From an uncultured Spirochaetales bacterium (GTDB taxonomy: Bacteria > Spirochaetota > Spirochaetia > Sphaerochaetales > Sphaerochaetaceae), in NCBI GenBank assembly GCA_944393005.1, contig CALXYO010000003.1, positions 39,740 through 103,739 of the forward strand: a DNA stretch of 64,000 nucleotides, written 5' to 3'. Made by a program: the position numbers and the translations under genes. Positions within the stretch are counted from its first letter, which is position 1, and every line of letters starts with the position of its first letter. The notes below the pieces were generated by a model, which saw nothing but the letters and a program-made list of their open reading frames with translations, did not search any database and was not told where the DNA came from. Below are positions 26,077 to 35,140 of this stretch, in pieces.

Positions 26077-28152
26077 ATGAACGTATCTGAAATGTTCGGT
26101 TCCATGGTTTTCAATGATCATGTAATGAGAGAAATGCTTCCGAAAAAGGTATATCAATCATTACAGGATACAATGATTGAAGGAAAAGCCCTTGATGAGG
26201 ATGTAGCGGATATTGTAGCTGCAGCAATGAAAGAATGGGCGGTCAGCAAGGGGGCGACCCATTTCACACACTGGTTCCAGCCGATGACCGGCATCACCGC
26301 GGAAAAACATGACAGTTTCCTCACCGTCGATAAAACAGGCTGTGTCATAATGGATTTTTCCGGCAAGGAACTTACCAGGGGCGAACCAGATGCATCAAGT
26401 TTCCCTTCCGGCGGACTGCGTGCAACATTCGAAGCACGCGGTTATACGGCATGGGATCCGACAAGCTATGCATTCATCAAGGATGATACACTGTGCATCC
26501 CTACAGCATTCTGTTCGTATACGGGGCAGATCCTTGACAAGAAGACTCCGCTTCTGAGAAGCATGGATGCGATAAGCCGCGAAGCTGTCAGGGCACTTTC
26601 ACTTTTCGGTAAGAAGGTGAAGAGGGTCAATGCGACCATAGGTGCAGAGCAGGAATATTTCCTCATAGACAAGAAGGATTTCTCCAGACGTCTGGATCTC
26701 AGGCTTACCGGACGTACACTCATAGGTGCACCTGCGGCCAAGGGACAGGAAATGGAAGATCATTACTTCGGCTCGATAAGGGGAAGGGTGAAGGCCTTCA
26801 TGGCTGATCTTGATGAGGAGCTGTGGAAGCTCGGAATAACAGCTAAGACAGAGCACAATGAAGTCGCACCGTGCCAGCATGAGATGGCTCCCATTTTCGA
26901 TAACGCAAACAAGGCCACCGATGCGAACCAGCTTACTATGGAAATGATGAAAAAGGTTGCAGACAGGCACGGTTTTGCATGCCTGCTTCATGAAAAACCG
27001 TTTGAAGGAATAAACGGATCGGGAAAACACAACAACTGGGCTCTGAGCACGGATGAAGGCGAGAACCTTCTTGATCCCGGAAAGACACCTGAGGACAATG
27101 CACAGTTCATGCTTTTCCTGACTGCCGTGATCAGGGCTGTCGATGATTACCAGGATCTGCTGCGCATAAGCGTTGCAAGTGCCGGCAATGATCACAGGCT
27201 CGGGGCAAACGAGGCACCTCCTGCTATCGTGTCGATATTTGTCGGTGATGAGCTTGATGCCGTTATTGAATCCATCATCGAGGGAACGCCGTTCAAGGAC
27301 AGGTCTTCTTCATCCCGTCTCGACATAGGCACAAGCGTGCTTCCCAAGCTTGCCCGCGACAACTCGGACAGGAACAGGACAAGTCCGTTTGCCTTTACCG
27401 GAAACAAGTTTGAATTCAGAATGCCCGGCTCATCTTTCAACATTGCCTGTACGAATGTGATGCTCAATACGGCAGTGGCGGATGCCCTGAAGGCTTTCTG
27501 TGATGAGCTTGAGGGTGCTTCTGATTTCAACGCATCCCTCAATGCTCTGATAAAAAGAGAACTCAAGGCACACCGGAGAATCCTTTTCAACGGCAACGGA
27601 TACAGCAAGGAGTGGGAGGAAGAGGCTGAAAAGAGAGGCCTTTCCAACTATAAGAGAACACCTGATGCTCTTGTTCATTACTGCGATGAGAAGAACGTGG
27701 CACTGTTCAAGCGTCATAATGTGTATACGAAAGAGGAGATGGAGTCCCGTCTTGAGATATCGCTTGACGAGTATCAGAAGGCAATTCACATCGAGGCTGT
27801 CACAATGAGTGAGATGCTCCGCCGTCAGATACTTCCTTCATCCCTGCGTTTCACATCTGCTCTTGCTTCATCGGTTCAGGTGAAGGGCAGTATCGGAGTG
27901 GCTGCGAATGCGGACAAAGACCTTTGTGCTGAGGCAAGTGCCCTGTGTGATGAGCTGCTTGTCAAAATCGATGAGCTTGATGAATGCGTGGCAAAAGGAC
28001 CTCAGCAGACAGAGAAGGCTGCTTTCTATGCCGCGGACAAGATCATACCGGCTATGGAGAATGCCCGCAGGATCTGTGACAGGCTTGAATGTATTGTCGA
28101 CAAGTCCTACTGGCCTGTGCCGACATATTCTGAAATCCTTTTTTATGTGTGA
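26077..28152 (+). CDS. glnN: Glutamine synthetase, type III
   Basis: A 691-residue type III glutamine synthetase of the GlnN kind. Features are the long N-terminus (MNVSEMFGSMVFNDHVMREM), the segment KGATHFTHWFQPMTG, the sequence GAEQEYFLID, EHNEVAPCQHEMAPIF and INGSGKHNNWALSTDEG, all typical of type III enzymes rather than type I. Such enzymes are common in Bacteroidetes, spirochaetes and cyanobacteria, often under nitrogen control. The start is ATG at 26077 with AGGAGG 6 bases upstream. It ends the glnA-ANTAR-glnN operon and is followed by a strong terminator. Two different glutamine synthetases in a single operon are notable. Confidence 0.95.
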   Translation: MNVSEMFGSMVFNDHVMREMLPKKVYQSLQDTMIEGKALDEDVADIVAAAMKEWAVSKGATHFTHWFQPMTGITAEKHDSFLTVDKTGCVIMDFSGKELTRGEPDASSFPSGGLRATFEARGYTAWDPTSYAFIKDDTLCIPTAFCSYTGQILDKKTPLLRSMDAISREAVRALSLFGKKVKRVNATIGAEQEYFLIDKKDFSRRLDLRLTGRTLIGAPAAKGQEMEDHYFGSIRGRVKAFMADLDEELWKLGITAKTEHNEVAPCQHEMAPIFDNANKATDANQLTMEMMKKVADRHGFACLLHEKPFEGINGSGKHNNWALSTDEGENLLDPGKTPEDNAQFMLFLTAVIRAVDDYQDLLRISVASAGNDHRLGANEAPPAIVSIFVGDELDAVIESIIEGTPFKDRSSSSRLDIGTSVLPKLARDNSDRNRTSPFAFTGNKFEFRMPGSSFNIACTNVMLNTAVADALKAFCDELEGASDFNASLNALIKRELKAHRRILFNGNGYSKEWEEEAEKRGLSNYKRTPDALVHYCDEKNVALFKRHNVYTKEEMESRLEISLDEYQKAIHIEAVTMSEMLRRQILPSSLRFTSALASSVQVKGSIGVAANADKDLCAEASALCDELLVKIDELDECVAKGPQQTEKAAFYAADKIIPAMENARRICDRLECIVDKSYWPVPTYSEILFYV

Positions 28153-28167
28153 AACATGATATTCTGT

Positions 28168-28207
28168 GCTGCCCTGGAATGATCCATATTTCAGGGCAGC
28201 CTTTTAT
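28168..28207 (+). terminator. Terminator after glnN
   Basis: GCTGCCCTG (28168-28176) pairs with CAGGGCAGC (28192-28200), the stem being extended by AAT/ATT, followed by CTTTTATTT. It ends the glnA operon. Confidence 0.85.
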
Positions 28208-28229
28208 TTATATGGAAACACTTTGTCTG

Positions 28230-28310
28230 TTTTCATTAGTCAAGTTGGCGGTTTTTCATTAGTCAAATTGTCCGATTTCCATTAGTCAAGTTGGCTGATT
28301 TTCATATTAC
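28230..28310. repeat. Three-unit tandem repeat with 23-base period
   Basis: The core CATTAGTCAA recurs at 28234, 28257 and 28280, each preceded by TTTTC or TTTCC and followed by GTTGGC or a variant; a decayed fourth TTTTCAT lies at 28298. The period is 23 bases. Multiple short repeats of this kind form the ends of IS21-type elements, so this may be a solo transposon end, but no transposase gene is present. Confidence 0.75.
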
Positions 28311-28334
28311 CGGAAGGAAAGGTCTTTCTTCCGT

Positions 28335-29492
28335 TTACAGCAATGATTTCAGATCCTCAAGCGCACAGGTATCAATGACTTCCCACGGCAGCGTGACATC
28401 AGTGCGGCCGAATGCACCGAATGAGGCACTCTGCCTGTATACCGGAGTGCGGAGAGAGAACTGTCTGATCATTCCTTCAGGCCTCAGATCGTAGTGATCC
28501 ATTATCCATCTGACAAGGGCATCCTCGCTTATCTTTCCGCTGGAGAAAGTCAGTACTGCAAGGGACACCGGATCTGCGACACCTATGGCATATGCCGCCT
28601 GTATTTCGCATTCATCTGCCGCACCCGAGGCGACGATCGTTTTTGCGATGTTCCTCAGTGCAAGTGCCGCGCTGCGGTCAACTTTGGTGGCATCCTTTCC
28701 GGAGAATGCTCCGCCTCCGTGGTGCGCATAGCCGCCGTATGTATCTGCGATTATCTTGCGTCCTGTAAGACCGGTGTCGGCAGCAGGGCCTCCGAGTACA
28801 AAGCGTCCGGTAGGATTGATGTAGTATTTTGTATTTTCTGTAAGCATGTTCTCAGGAAGGGCCGGAATGATGATGTTTTCCATTAGTGACTTTCTGAGGT
28901 CTGCAAGCTCAATATCAGGATCATGCTGGGCAGAGAGGACAACGGTGTCTATCCTTACAGGCTTTCCGCCTTCATATTCAAGCGTCACCTGGCTTTTGCC
29001 GTCAGGACGCAGGAATGGAAGCTTTCCACTCTTTCTTGCATCAGATAGTCCCATAACCAGTTTCCTTGAAAGCGAAAGTGTGAGTGGCATGTATTCATCG
29101 CTTTCATTCACCGCATAGCCGAACATCATTCCCTGATCTCCGGCTCCGGTGGTGCTTTCATCGGCGAAGGACGAGTCAACACCCATGGCTATGTCCGGGG
29201 ACTGTTCATGAAGAGAGCATGTGATGCTGGCATTATCATCAAAGCCGTATTCCGCTTTTGTGTAGCCTGCTTCCCTTATGATCTTCCTTGCTGCCCTGAT
29301 ATAGTCAGCATCAGCTTTTGTCGTGATTTCCCCCATTATATGCACACTGCCGCTTTCAGCTGTGACCTCGCATGCTGAACGGGAATAAGGATCCTGTTTC
29401 AGAAGCTCATCAAGTATTCCGTCTGCGATCTGGTCGCATATTTTGTCTGGGTGTCCGTCAGAGACTGACTCAGATGTGAAATATTTCCGCAT
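28335..29492 (-). CDS. metK: S-adenosylmethionine synthetase
   Basis: A 385-residue methionine adenosyltransferase that makes S-adenosylmethionine from methionine and ATP. The start MRKYFTSESVSDGHPDKICD holds the ATP-binding HPDK; further signatures are GAGDQGMMFGYA, GGGAFSGKDATKVDRSAA and the acidic binding residues around them. Length is normal for the bacterial enzyme. I place the start at 29492, since the ATG three codons upstream sits too close to the GGG purine block. It is transcribed alone, divergent from a GNAT gene; no SAM riboswitch is recognisable in the short leader. Confidence 0.96.
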   Translation of the reverse strand: MRKYFTSESVSDGHPDKICDQIADGILDELLKQDPYSRSACEVTAESGSVHIMGEITTKADADYIRAARKIIREAGYTKAEYGFDDNASITCSLHEQSPDIAMGVDSSFADESTTGAGDQGMMFGYAVNESDEYMPLTLSLSRKLVMGLSDARKSGKLPFLRPDGKSQVTLEYEGGKPVRIDTVVLSAQHDPDIELADLRKSLMENIIIPALPENMLTENTKYYINPTGRFVLGGPAADTGLTGRKIIADTYGGYAHHGGGAFSGKDATKVDRSAALALRNIAKTIVASGAADECEIQAAYAIGVADPVSLAVLTFSSGKISEDALVRWIMDHYDLRPEGMIRQFSLRTPVYRQSASFGAFGRTDVTLPWEVIDTCALEDLKSLL

Positions 29493-29619
29493 AATTTCCA
29501 TCCCTATAAAATCTTGTGTGCCATTATATTACATAATCCCATTGTTTTTCAAACCGTATTCATTGCAATTCTGCATTATGTGTGTAATATTTTTGAAAAG
29601 AGGAAAAGGAGAGGTACCG

Positions 29620-30126
29620 ATGGAATTTGAGTACAGACTTGTCACAGAGGAAGATGCTTCAGCCTATCTTGATTTTTTCAGATCCATTGCCGGTGAAAGC
29701 GACAATCTCGCATGTTCGGCTAAAGAGGCGGATGCAATGAGCATTGAAGATGAGAGGTCTTTCATAAGAAATTCAGCCGATTCGGGATGGTTTTCAGCTG
29801 TTGCCGTTCTGGATGGCAGAATCTGCGGTTCCTGCGACATTCGTGTATCACAACGGGAACGTATCCGTCACCGCGGCGAAATGGGGATAGCAGTAAGAAA
29901 AGAATACTGGGGAAAAGGGGTTGCCCAGCATATTTTTGATACGGCTGTCTCTGAAGCCCGGAGGAGGGGAATCAGGAAGATTTCCCTTACCGTACGTTCT
30001 GACAATGAAAGGGCTAAGGCTTTCTACAGAAAAAACGGTTTCAGCTTATGCGGTACCGACAGGATGCTTTTCCTCATTGACGGAAAGTATGTTGACGGAC
30101 AGCTGTACGATCTGATTCTTGACTGA
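29620..30126 (+). CDS. GNAT family N-acetyltransferase
   Basis: A 168-residue single-domain acetyltransferase. The acetyl-CoA loop is RKEYWGKGVAQHIFDTAV (Q/R-x-x-G-x-G/A variant), followed by RRGIRKISLTVRSDNERAKAFYRKNGF, the usual final motif. The substrate cannot be told; similarity is to general small-molecule or protein acetyltransferases of this size. ATG at 29620 has AAAGGAGAGG upstream. It is divergent from metK, and the region between them (29502-29619) is AT-rich with no obvious structure other than promoters. Confidence 0.87.
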   Translation: MEFEYRLVTEEDASAYLDFFRSIAGESDNLACSAKEADAMSIEDERSFIRNSADSGWFSAVAVLDGRICGSCDIRVSQRERIRHRGEMGIAVRKEYWGKGVAQHIFDTAVSEARRRGIRKISLTVRSDNERAKAFYRKNGFSLCGTDRMLFLIDGKYVDGQLYDLILD

Positions 30127-30270
30127 CGCCGTTTTTCGTTTCCAGGTGAAAAATACCATAAGGAATGTATTTCCCGGCATGAAATGCCATTGTGACGTGA
30201 ATGCAGCAGAAATTATGGGTGTGATCATGCAGATGGCATGCCAATTGCAATGAACATGACAGGAGGTTGT

Positions 30271-30594
30271 ATGGCTGTACTTTTCCATTTCATTGCAATC
30301 TGCATTTCGCTTGTCGTTGTTCCCACACTCGGCATATGTGCTCCTGTATTCATCATAAGCGGCATTGCCTGTCCTCTTCTGGGTGCATTCCGGCTTGTAA
30401 GCAGCATCTTCAGTCTTTCTCTGCCTTTTGCTGATGACATGGTGCTGAAAGGTATCGGCAATCCGTGGCTGGCATTCTGCTTTTCAATAATAGCAGGAGT
30501 GCTTCTGTATTTTGCAGGAAAGGCCTGCTGGCATATGCTGCTGTCGTACTTCAGGGCTTTGAAAGAGCTGAAGTCACGGCTGCTCTCTGACTGA
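30271..30594 (+). CDS. Small membrane protein of unknown function
   Basis: A 107-residue hydrophobic protein starting MAVLFHFIAICISLVV at an ATG 6 bases after AGGAGG; an earlier in-frame ATG at 30238 has no ribosome binding site. Two or three membrane segments are visible (about residues 2-20, 22-45 and 63-80) followed by a charged tail ALKELKSRLLSD. It resembles small proteins encoded next to membrane-associated sensors, but I do not recognise a family. The next gene, an acetyltransferase, starts 12 bases downstream and may be cotranscribed. Confidence 0.6.
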   Translation: MAVLFHFIAICISLVVVPTLGICAPVFIISGIACPLLGAFRLVSSIFSLSLPFADDMVLKGIGNPWLAFCFSIIAGVLLYFAGKACWHMLLSYFRALKELKSRLLSD

Positions 30595-30605
30595 GGAGGC
30601 CGCTT

Positions 30606-31214
30606 ATGACTGCTGAAAACGTAAGAACACTGACAAATGGGGAAATAAGGGAAATAGCTGAAACGTATGCGGATTACGCTTTCAGCAACGGGGAAGAGAA
30701 CCTCTTCACCCTTCTTGGGAACAGGGAAGATATCATCCGCTATCAGGTGGCATCGCTGAAAATGGCGCTGAAAGCCGGCTGGATCTGGACCATCGGAGAT
30801 GACAGACAGGCTTATATTGCCATTACGACGTCGGAGTGGAAACCTCCTGTTTCCCTGCTGGTGAAATTCCCTTTCATCGTAATGAAATCTGTCAGGCTGT
30901 CATCTCTGACACACTTGCTGAAACTTGTTCGAAGTGCCGGACCTTCTCTTGCTGACATGATGAAAAAGAACAAGGAGCCTTTCGTCAATGTCGCCATGCT
31001 CTGTGTGAGGAAACCGTATCAGGGGAAGGGGTATATGAGACAGGCTCTGGATGTTGCAAAATCGATGGCGGAGAAAAAAGGCATTCCCTGTGTGCTTGAA
31101 ACTGATGAGATGGTCAAGGTGGAAAAATACAGGCATCTCGGCATGACGCTTGCCGGTATTAGGCACATCACACCAACCATGACACTGTATGACATGATCT
31201 GGTACCCCTCATGA
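30606..31214 (+). CDS. GNAT family N-acetyltransferase
   Basis: A 202-residue acetyltransferase. The CoA-binding loop appears as VRKPYQGKGYMRQALDVAK near residue 140 and the C-terminal half ends with KYRHLGMTLAGIRHI, as in GNAT enzymes that modify small molecules. The substrate is unknown. ATG at 30606 follows GGAGG. It is probably cotranscribed with the small membrane protein before it. Confidence 0.8.
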   Translation: MTAENVRTLTNGEIREIAETYADYAFSNGEENLFTLLGNREDIIRYQVASLKMALKAGWIWTIGDDRQAYIAITTSEWKPPVSLLVKFPFIVMKSVRLSSLTHLLKLVRSAGPSLADMMKKNKEPFVNVAMLCVRKPYQGKGYMRQALDVAKSMAEKKGIPCVLETDEMVKVEKYRHLGMTLAGIRHITPTMTLYDMIWYPS

Positions 31215-31292
31215 AAAGCAGGCGGAATACAGGATTCTTAATGACAATTCCGCCTGCTCCCCAAACAAGTGGGAAGATTTTTCTTCCGATGG

Positions 31293-32243
31293 TCAGAGCT
31301 CTGTTTTGCTGTAGCTGTTTTCGGATGGATTGCCTTCACAAAGGTAACCCTGACCGGCGTTCATGTCTTCAATTACAGACCATACCGTATCATGTCCAGT
31401 GGCAGTATCGTATGAGCTTGCGGAAACGAGAGCTTCCTTCATTACAGACAGATTCCACTCTGAATGTTCTGAAAGTACTGTTTCTATTGCTTCATGTCTT
31501 GCCACTGCATTCCAGTCATCATCTATGGCGATGGAGTATGGTTGCATTCCCGGGAGAATGAAGCGGTTTGTTGATATAAGACAATGCCTGCCATCTTTGT
31601 ATTCTGCTGTCTCCATATGTTCCGGTGAGCATTCCACATATGCGATATGTCCGCTCTTATCCGCCAGCATATAGGTCTGGGATGATGCGATCGGAATGGA
31701 TTCCAATATCTCTATTGCAGATTTCACTGAATCTGCCTTTTCGAGAAGCAGACGCAGGATCAGTCCTGAGTTGAGTCCGGGTTTTGGATTATGAGGAAAT
31801 ACGGAAGTGAATCCGATGGCAAATCCTGCTTTGTTCCTGCCGTCTTCCAGTTCGAGGAAGGCTGTGCTGTTTCCATAATAATCATCATAGATGAAATGAC
31901 TGTTCATATCTTTCATCTGGATATAGAAATCACTGTTACGTCCAAGAAAAACATTCTCCTTATCACGCACTGCAATACAGGAACAATGTGCTCCAGGGAC
32001 TATCGCATACATTGAAAAGAAAAGTGCGAACAGAATCTTTTCATCAATGTTCAAACCTTTTGCGAGGTTCTGGATCTCCATGATGATTTGAGGATAATGC
32101 TTTTCGTACAAAGGCAGGCATGAGGAAGCGAAATCAAACCTGTCCTGAGTCAAAGGAAATGGTATTTCACCAAGGATGTCTATTCCTCTTCTCTTAATCT
32201 CATCTGCAAGAGAAAAAGTGTTACGTAAATCAAAATGTCTCAT
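31293..32243 (-). CDS. C45-type N-terminal nucleophile amidohydrolase
   Basis: A 316-residue protein resembling linear-amide C-N hydrolases of the acyl-CoA:6-aminopenicillanate acyltransferase / choloylglycine hydrolase group. The expected self-processing site is seen as GAHCSCIAVRDKENVFLGRNSDF, in which a cysteine after about residue 110 would become the catalytic N-terminus of the mature chain; AFAIG and SSQTYMLADKSGHIAYVECSPE fit the fold. Known members hydrolyse penicillins, bile-salt conjugates or N-acyl amino acids; the substrate here cannot be told. Monocistronic, with a weak ribosome binding site and AT-rich upstream sequence. Confidence 0.75.
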   Translation of the reverse strand: MRHFDLRNTFSLADEIKRRGIDILGEIPFPLTQDRFDFASSCLPLYEKHYPQIIMEIQNLAKGLNIDEKILFALFFSMYAIVPGAHCSCIAVRDKENVFLGRNSDFYIQMKDMNSHFIYDDYYGNSTAFLELEDGRNKAGFAIGFTSVFPHNPKPGLNSGLILRLLLEKADSVKSAIEILESIPIASSQTYMLADKSGHIAYVECSPEHMETAEYKDGRHCLISTNRFILPGMQPYSIAIDDDWNAVARHEAIETVLSEHSEWNLSVMKEALVSASSYDTATGHDTVWSVIEDMNAGQGYLCEGNPSENSYSKTEL

Positions 32244-32338
32244 TTGTTACTCTCCTATCAGAGAGTGGCGCCACTTCTGTAATCAGGCTATAAAAACAAA
32301 ATTTTAATTACAAGTGTTATAAAATTTTATTTTGAAAT

Positions 32339-32782
32339 TCATTTCAGCGGCATGCAGAATTCACACAAATGGTTTGAAATCTTTGCTGCGTTATAGCGTT
32401 CAACAACCGGTTTTGACCGGTCGATTGGCAGCTTAGCAAGCAAGGATGAAAGATCATTCCAGAATTCAGATGCAGCCTCTGCTGTATGAAGTATTTCAAA
32501 GACGGCATCCATTCCATCTGGTATTTCTCTTACTTCCATTCCGATATTTTCATTTTCTGTTACAACAAGGCCGACATCATATCTTTGATTTTCTTTCTCC
32601 ACACTGTATGGATCATCCAATGCAATCCCAAGGATTGTGCTGCCTGCAGAGAGCAGGTTCCTATCCCTGAGATATGCTTTGAATGTTTCCATCAATTCCT
32701 TGTTCCTGATTCCATATTCTCCGGTCCTACGCATATAAGCGATTCTGATATTCCTGAATTCCTCGATTACCATTATTCCCAC
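32339..32782 (-). CDS. GyrI-like small-molecule-binding domain protein
   Basis: A 147-residue protein formed of a single GyrI-like (AraC effector-binding) domain: IRIAYMRRTGEYG, LGIALDDPYSVEKENQRYDVGLVV, and the closing HLCEFCMPLK. Such domains bind hydrophobic small molecules. There is no DNA-binding part. The start may be at this ATG or three codons downstream (MVIEEF); neither has a clear ribosome binding site. It lies alone between AT-rich gaps. Confidence 0.7.
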   Translation of the reverse strand: MGIMVIEEFRNIRIAYMRRTGEYGIRNKELMETFKAYLRDRNLLSAGSTILGIALDDPYSVEKENQRYDVGLVVTENENIGMEVREIPDGMDAVFEILHTAEAASEFWNDLSSLLAKLPIDRSKPVVERYNAAKISNHLCEFCMPLK

Positions 32783-32940
32783 CTATTACTCAGGATTGTG
32801 GAATCATTCTAAGGGCAGTTGAAATCAGATTCACAAATTTTTTAAATTATTTTAATTCAACTATTTGTTGGAAAATTGCTGAACATAAAGCAGGATGAAC
32901 TTCGCTTCACAGGAATTCAGTTTCAATAGAGTTGAGAAAA

Positions 32941-33609
32941 TCAAAAACAGAATTCCTTTTTCTCACTGTCTATCCAGCATACTGCTTTCCGTGTTGTGAA
33001 TCTGATAAGGCAGTAATTCTCATCGTCAGGGCCATCGGGATAATAATTCACAAAAACATCTTTCCAGAACTTATGGAGGAGAGTACTGTCTGTAATGGCT
33101 TCAGCAATTCCTGTAAGCGTTACACTGTCTGCCTCATGCACGAAAGAGATTCCTGCTTTAGGACTCTTCATAAGCTGTCTCGCTTTGTTTGAATTTCTGA
33201 ACGTTGTCATCCAGATTGTCTTTATACCAACATGAGAGATTACATCTATCGCAACAGGACGCGGAAAACCTTCCTCATCTATCGTTGATAATGTTACATA
33301 TCCTGTATGGTCGAGGATCCAGGAAGCCTTATCTTCAGCCTTCATCCATCTTTTAAGGGTAGGGAGATACTGATGAAGGCCTTGAACTGCTTCTTCTTTC
33401 GAAAGACTCAGGTCAGAGGCTTTGTTGAAATCCTCAAGTCCTTCAGGCGATGTGCTGATTTCAATCTGCTCTTCCATTGATGATACGGTGAAGAATCCAT
33501 CTTTGAAGCAGTGTATGCAGTATTCAGTATTCTTGTGTCCATCTCCATGTGTTCCATAGAGACTCTCATCCATTTCCATGCCACAGCTCTGGCAGATTAT
33601 CTTTTCCAT
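32941..33609 (-). CDS. Zinc-ribbon plus pyridoxamine-phosphate-oxidase-like flavoprotein
   Basis: A 222-residue fusion. Residues 1-45 form a putative zinc-ribbon (CQSCGMEM and YCIHCFKDG), as in the 'putative zinc ribbon' domain of gut Firmicutes. The rest, from about 85, is a split-barrel flavin-binding domain of the pyridoxamine 5'-phosphate oxidase type (ASWILDHTGYVTLSTIDEEGFPRPVAI and KTIWMTTFRNSNKARQL). Such proteins usually bind FMN or F420 and act on small molecules; the specific reaction is unknown. It resembles genes found in Clostridia. Confidence 0.78.
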   Translation of the reverse strand: MEKIICQSCGMEMDESLYGTHGDGHKNTEYCIHCFKDGFFTVSSMEEQIEISTSPEGLEDFNKASDLSLSKEEAVQGLHQYLPTLKRWMKAEDKASWILDHTGYVTLSTIDEEGFPRPVAIDVISHVGIKTIWMTTFRNSNKARQLMKSPKAGISFVHEADSVTLTGIAEAITDSTLLHKFWKDVFVNYYPDGPDDENYCLIRFTTRKAVCWIDSEKKEFCF

Positions 33610-33633
33610 GCTTAATTATAGGTTCAGAGAAGT

Positions 33634-34216
33634 CTATCTTGAAAGAACTTTCTTCTGCCATGTCCTCTTCCCGCATGAAGGGCATTTCATCAGACGAACT
33701 CTTCCTATATGCATCGCCATGACGACACGGCTGAAATCAGGAACGTATCTATGATGGCAGGATCTGCATACGTAGTATCCCGCATCTCGCTCGATATTCA
33801 ATGCAAAATAAATTCCTATAAAGAGTATCAAGAGCGCAATCAAAACCAGGAAAGACATAAGTACGGTTCCCGGGGTCAGAAATGCCGCTGTAAATATGAT
33901 TGTGAGGCAAGAGACAGTGGCTAGAACTCTCAAGTCTGAGCAGATACCTGTTGTTCTCTTCTTCTTCTTTTTTCCTTATCTCAAGAATGGGTTTTTCCGC
34001 TTTATCCTTATAGTCCTCTTCCATTGCCTCTTCTCCCGTGAGCAGTTCCGTGATGCTGATACCCAGAATGCTGCACAGATTCAGCATTATGGATGCATCT
34101 GGAAGGGCTAGTCCTCTTTCCCATTTTGAAACAGCTCTGTCTGTTATGCCCAAGCTCTCTGCGACTTCAGCCTGAGTAAGGGATTTCTGATAATGAAATT
34201 GCTTTAGCTTGCCAGT
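33634..34216 (-). pseudogene. Decayed XRE-type regulator with membrane and zinc-ribbon C-terminus
   Basis: In minus-strand order, the helix-turn-helix part (KLKQFHYQKSLTQAEVAESL, then ITDRAVSKWERGLALPDAS) has no start codon and is preceded in frame by a stop at 34217-34219. It continues through ITELLTGEEAMEE to NNRYLLR near base 33932, where one extra base moves the rest into another frame. There it continues as LRVLATVSCLTIIF, a two-segment membrane region, then YYVCRSCHHRY and MKCPSCGKRTW, a zinc ribbon. Together the pieces match common XRE-membrane-zinc-ribbon proteins of Firmicutes. Lost start and frameshift show decay. Confidence 0.72.
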
Positions 34217-34320
34217 TTAATCAGATAGAACAAAAGTGCCGTGTCGATCCCCTTGGCTCTATATTCTTGGAGTACAGAAATTACAAATTCAGGAATGTCA
34301 TCATCAATATGTCCATATCC
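34204..34320 (-). pseudogene. Fragment of a GNAT acetyltransferase
   Basis: The stretch encodes GYGHIDDDIPEFVISVLQEY then RAKGIDTALLFYLIKLAS and a stop. The PEF-ISVLQEYRAKGIDTALL core is the CoA-loop region of small GNAT enzymes, but the flanks are missing: on the 5' side it abuts the stop of the next gene, and on the 3' side it runs into the XRE remnant, overlapping it by a few bases. It is a leftover of a deleted gene. Confidence 0.65.
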
Positions 34321-34321
34321 G

Positions 34322-35089
34322 TTAATTAAACGGAACCTCTGTATTCTTTTCTAATAGCTTCAAAAACCTCGTGTCATTCATTTGCTCATTTGTCAAATAC
34401 TCTCCGTTATAAAATAGGGCATAAGTTGTGATTGGCGTAGGCGCATTCTGCGCTTCTTGTTTTTTTTGTAAATGAATGGCTTTAAAACATACTCCTTTTT
34501 CTTTTGCTATTGCTTCCACGACAGGAACATATTTTGCATTAAATGGGCATTGGCTGGTGTAATATAAAACATATCCCTTTTCATCAATATGAGGGTGCTT
34601 AGCACACTCTTTGAACTTAGGTATAGAAGCATTTTTATCAAGTGATAAACCCCATAGCTGGATACCGTTATCTGCTTCATCACAAGCGATGAAACCTTTG
34701 TATTTCAAAAATTTTGGATCAGATAAAAAGGGTTTCTTCTTTTTGGAGGATAAAATGCATATTCCTTTTTTACCTTTGTTTTTGCAATCTTCAATACAGG
34801 CATTTAATAAATCTGTTGAATACCCATTTCCTTTTAAGGAGCCGGCCACCCAAAGGCAGTTGATATACATATAGCCATCAGCTTTGATAGGAATCCATGC
34901 ATTTTCAGCAGGAATGTATTCAATAAAGCATTTTCCTCTTTCTTTGCTTTTCAGGAAAACCAATCCTTCATTAAAACGCTCTCGTAACCAGGATTTTTTA
35001 GATGATACCTGGATATCATTATTATTTGAGATCGCACAGCATATATGCTCTTTCTCTATATTCTCATCCGTTACTTTAATATACTCCAT
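34322..35089 (-). CDS. GNAT acetyltransferase with YoaP-like C-terminal domain
   Basis: A 255-residue protein. The first half is a GNAT domain (NCLWVAGSLKGNGYSTDLLNA with the G-x-G-x-x loop near residue 85, then FLKYKGF); the second half (from about 150) is a YoaP-like domain, with LYYTSQCPFNAKYVPVVEAIA carrying a CPF motif similar to thioredoxin-like proteins, and ending FYNGEYLTNEQMND. Bacillus YoaP is the closest named relative that I can recall. Base composition is much more AT-rich than neighbours, which suggests transfer from a low-GC Firmicute. A purine-rich AAAGAGGGACTTTG upstream serves as ribosome binding site. Confidence 0.8.
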   Translation of the reverse strand: MEYIKVTDENIEKEHICCAISNNNDIQVSSKKSWLRERFNEGLVFLKSKERGKCFIEYIPAENAWIPIKADGYMYINCLWVAGSLKGNGYSTDLLNACIEDCKNKGKKGICILSSKKKKPFLSDPKFLKYKGFIACDEADNGIQLWGLSLDKNASIPKFKECAKHPHIDEKGYVLYYTSQCPFNAKYVPVVEAIAKEKGVCFKAIHLQKKQEAQNAPTPITTYALFYNGEYLTNEQMNDTRFLKLLEKNTEVPFN

Positions 35090-35140
35090 TCAAAGTCCCT
35101 CTTTATATTATAAGTTTAGAAAAGTCCGAACAACATTTCG

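Noticed and set aside
28230..28310. Possible CRISPR array
   Set aside because: Units are directly adjacent with a 23-base period and no spacers, and no cas genes are present.
28311..28334. Terminator for metK
   Set aside because: A short GGAAG/CTTCC hairpin is present but no T-run follows on the minus strand.
29493..29619. SAM riboswitch before metK
   Set aside because: The leader is too short and none of the conserved SAM-I elements can be seen.
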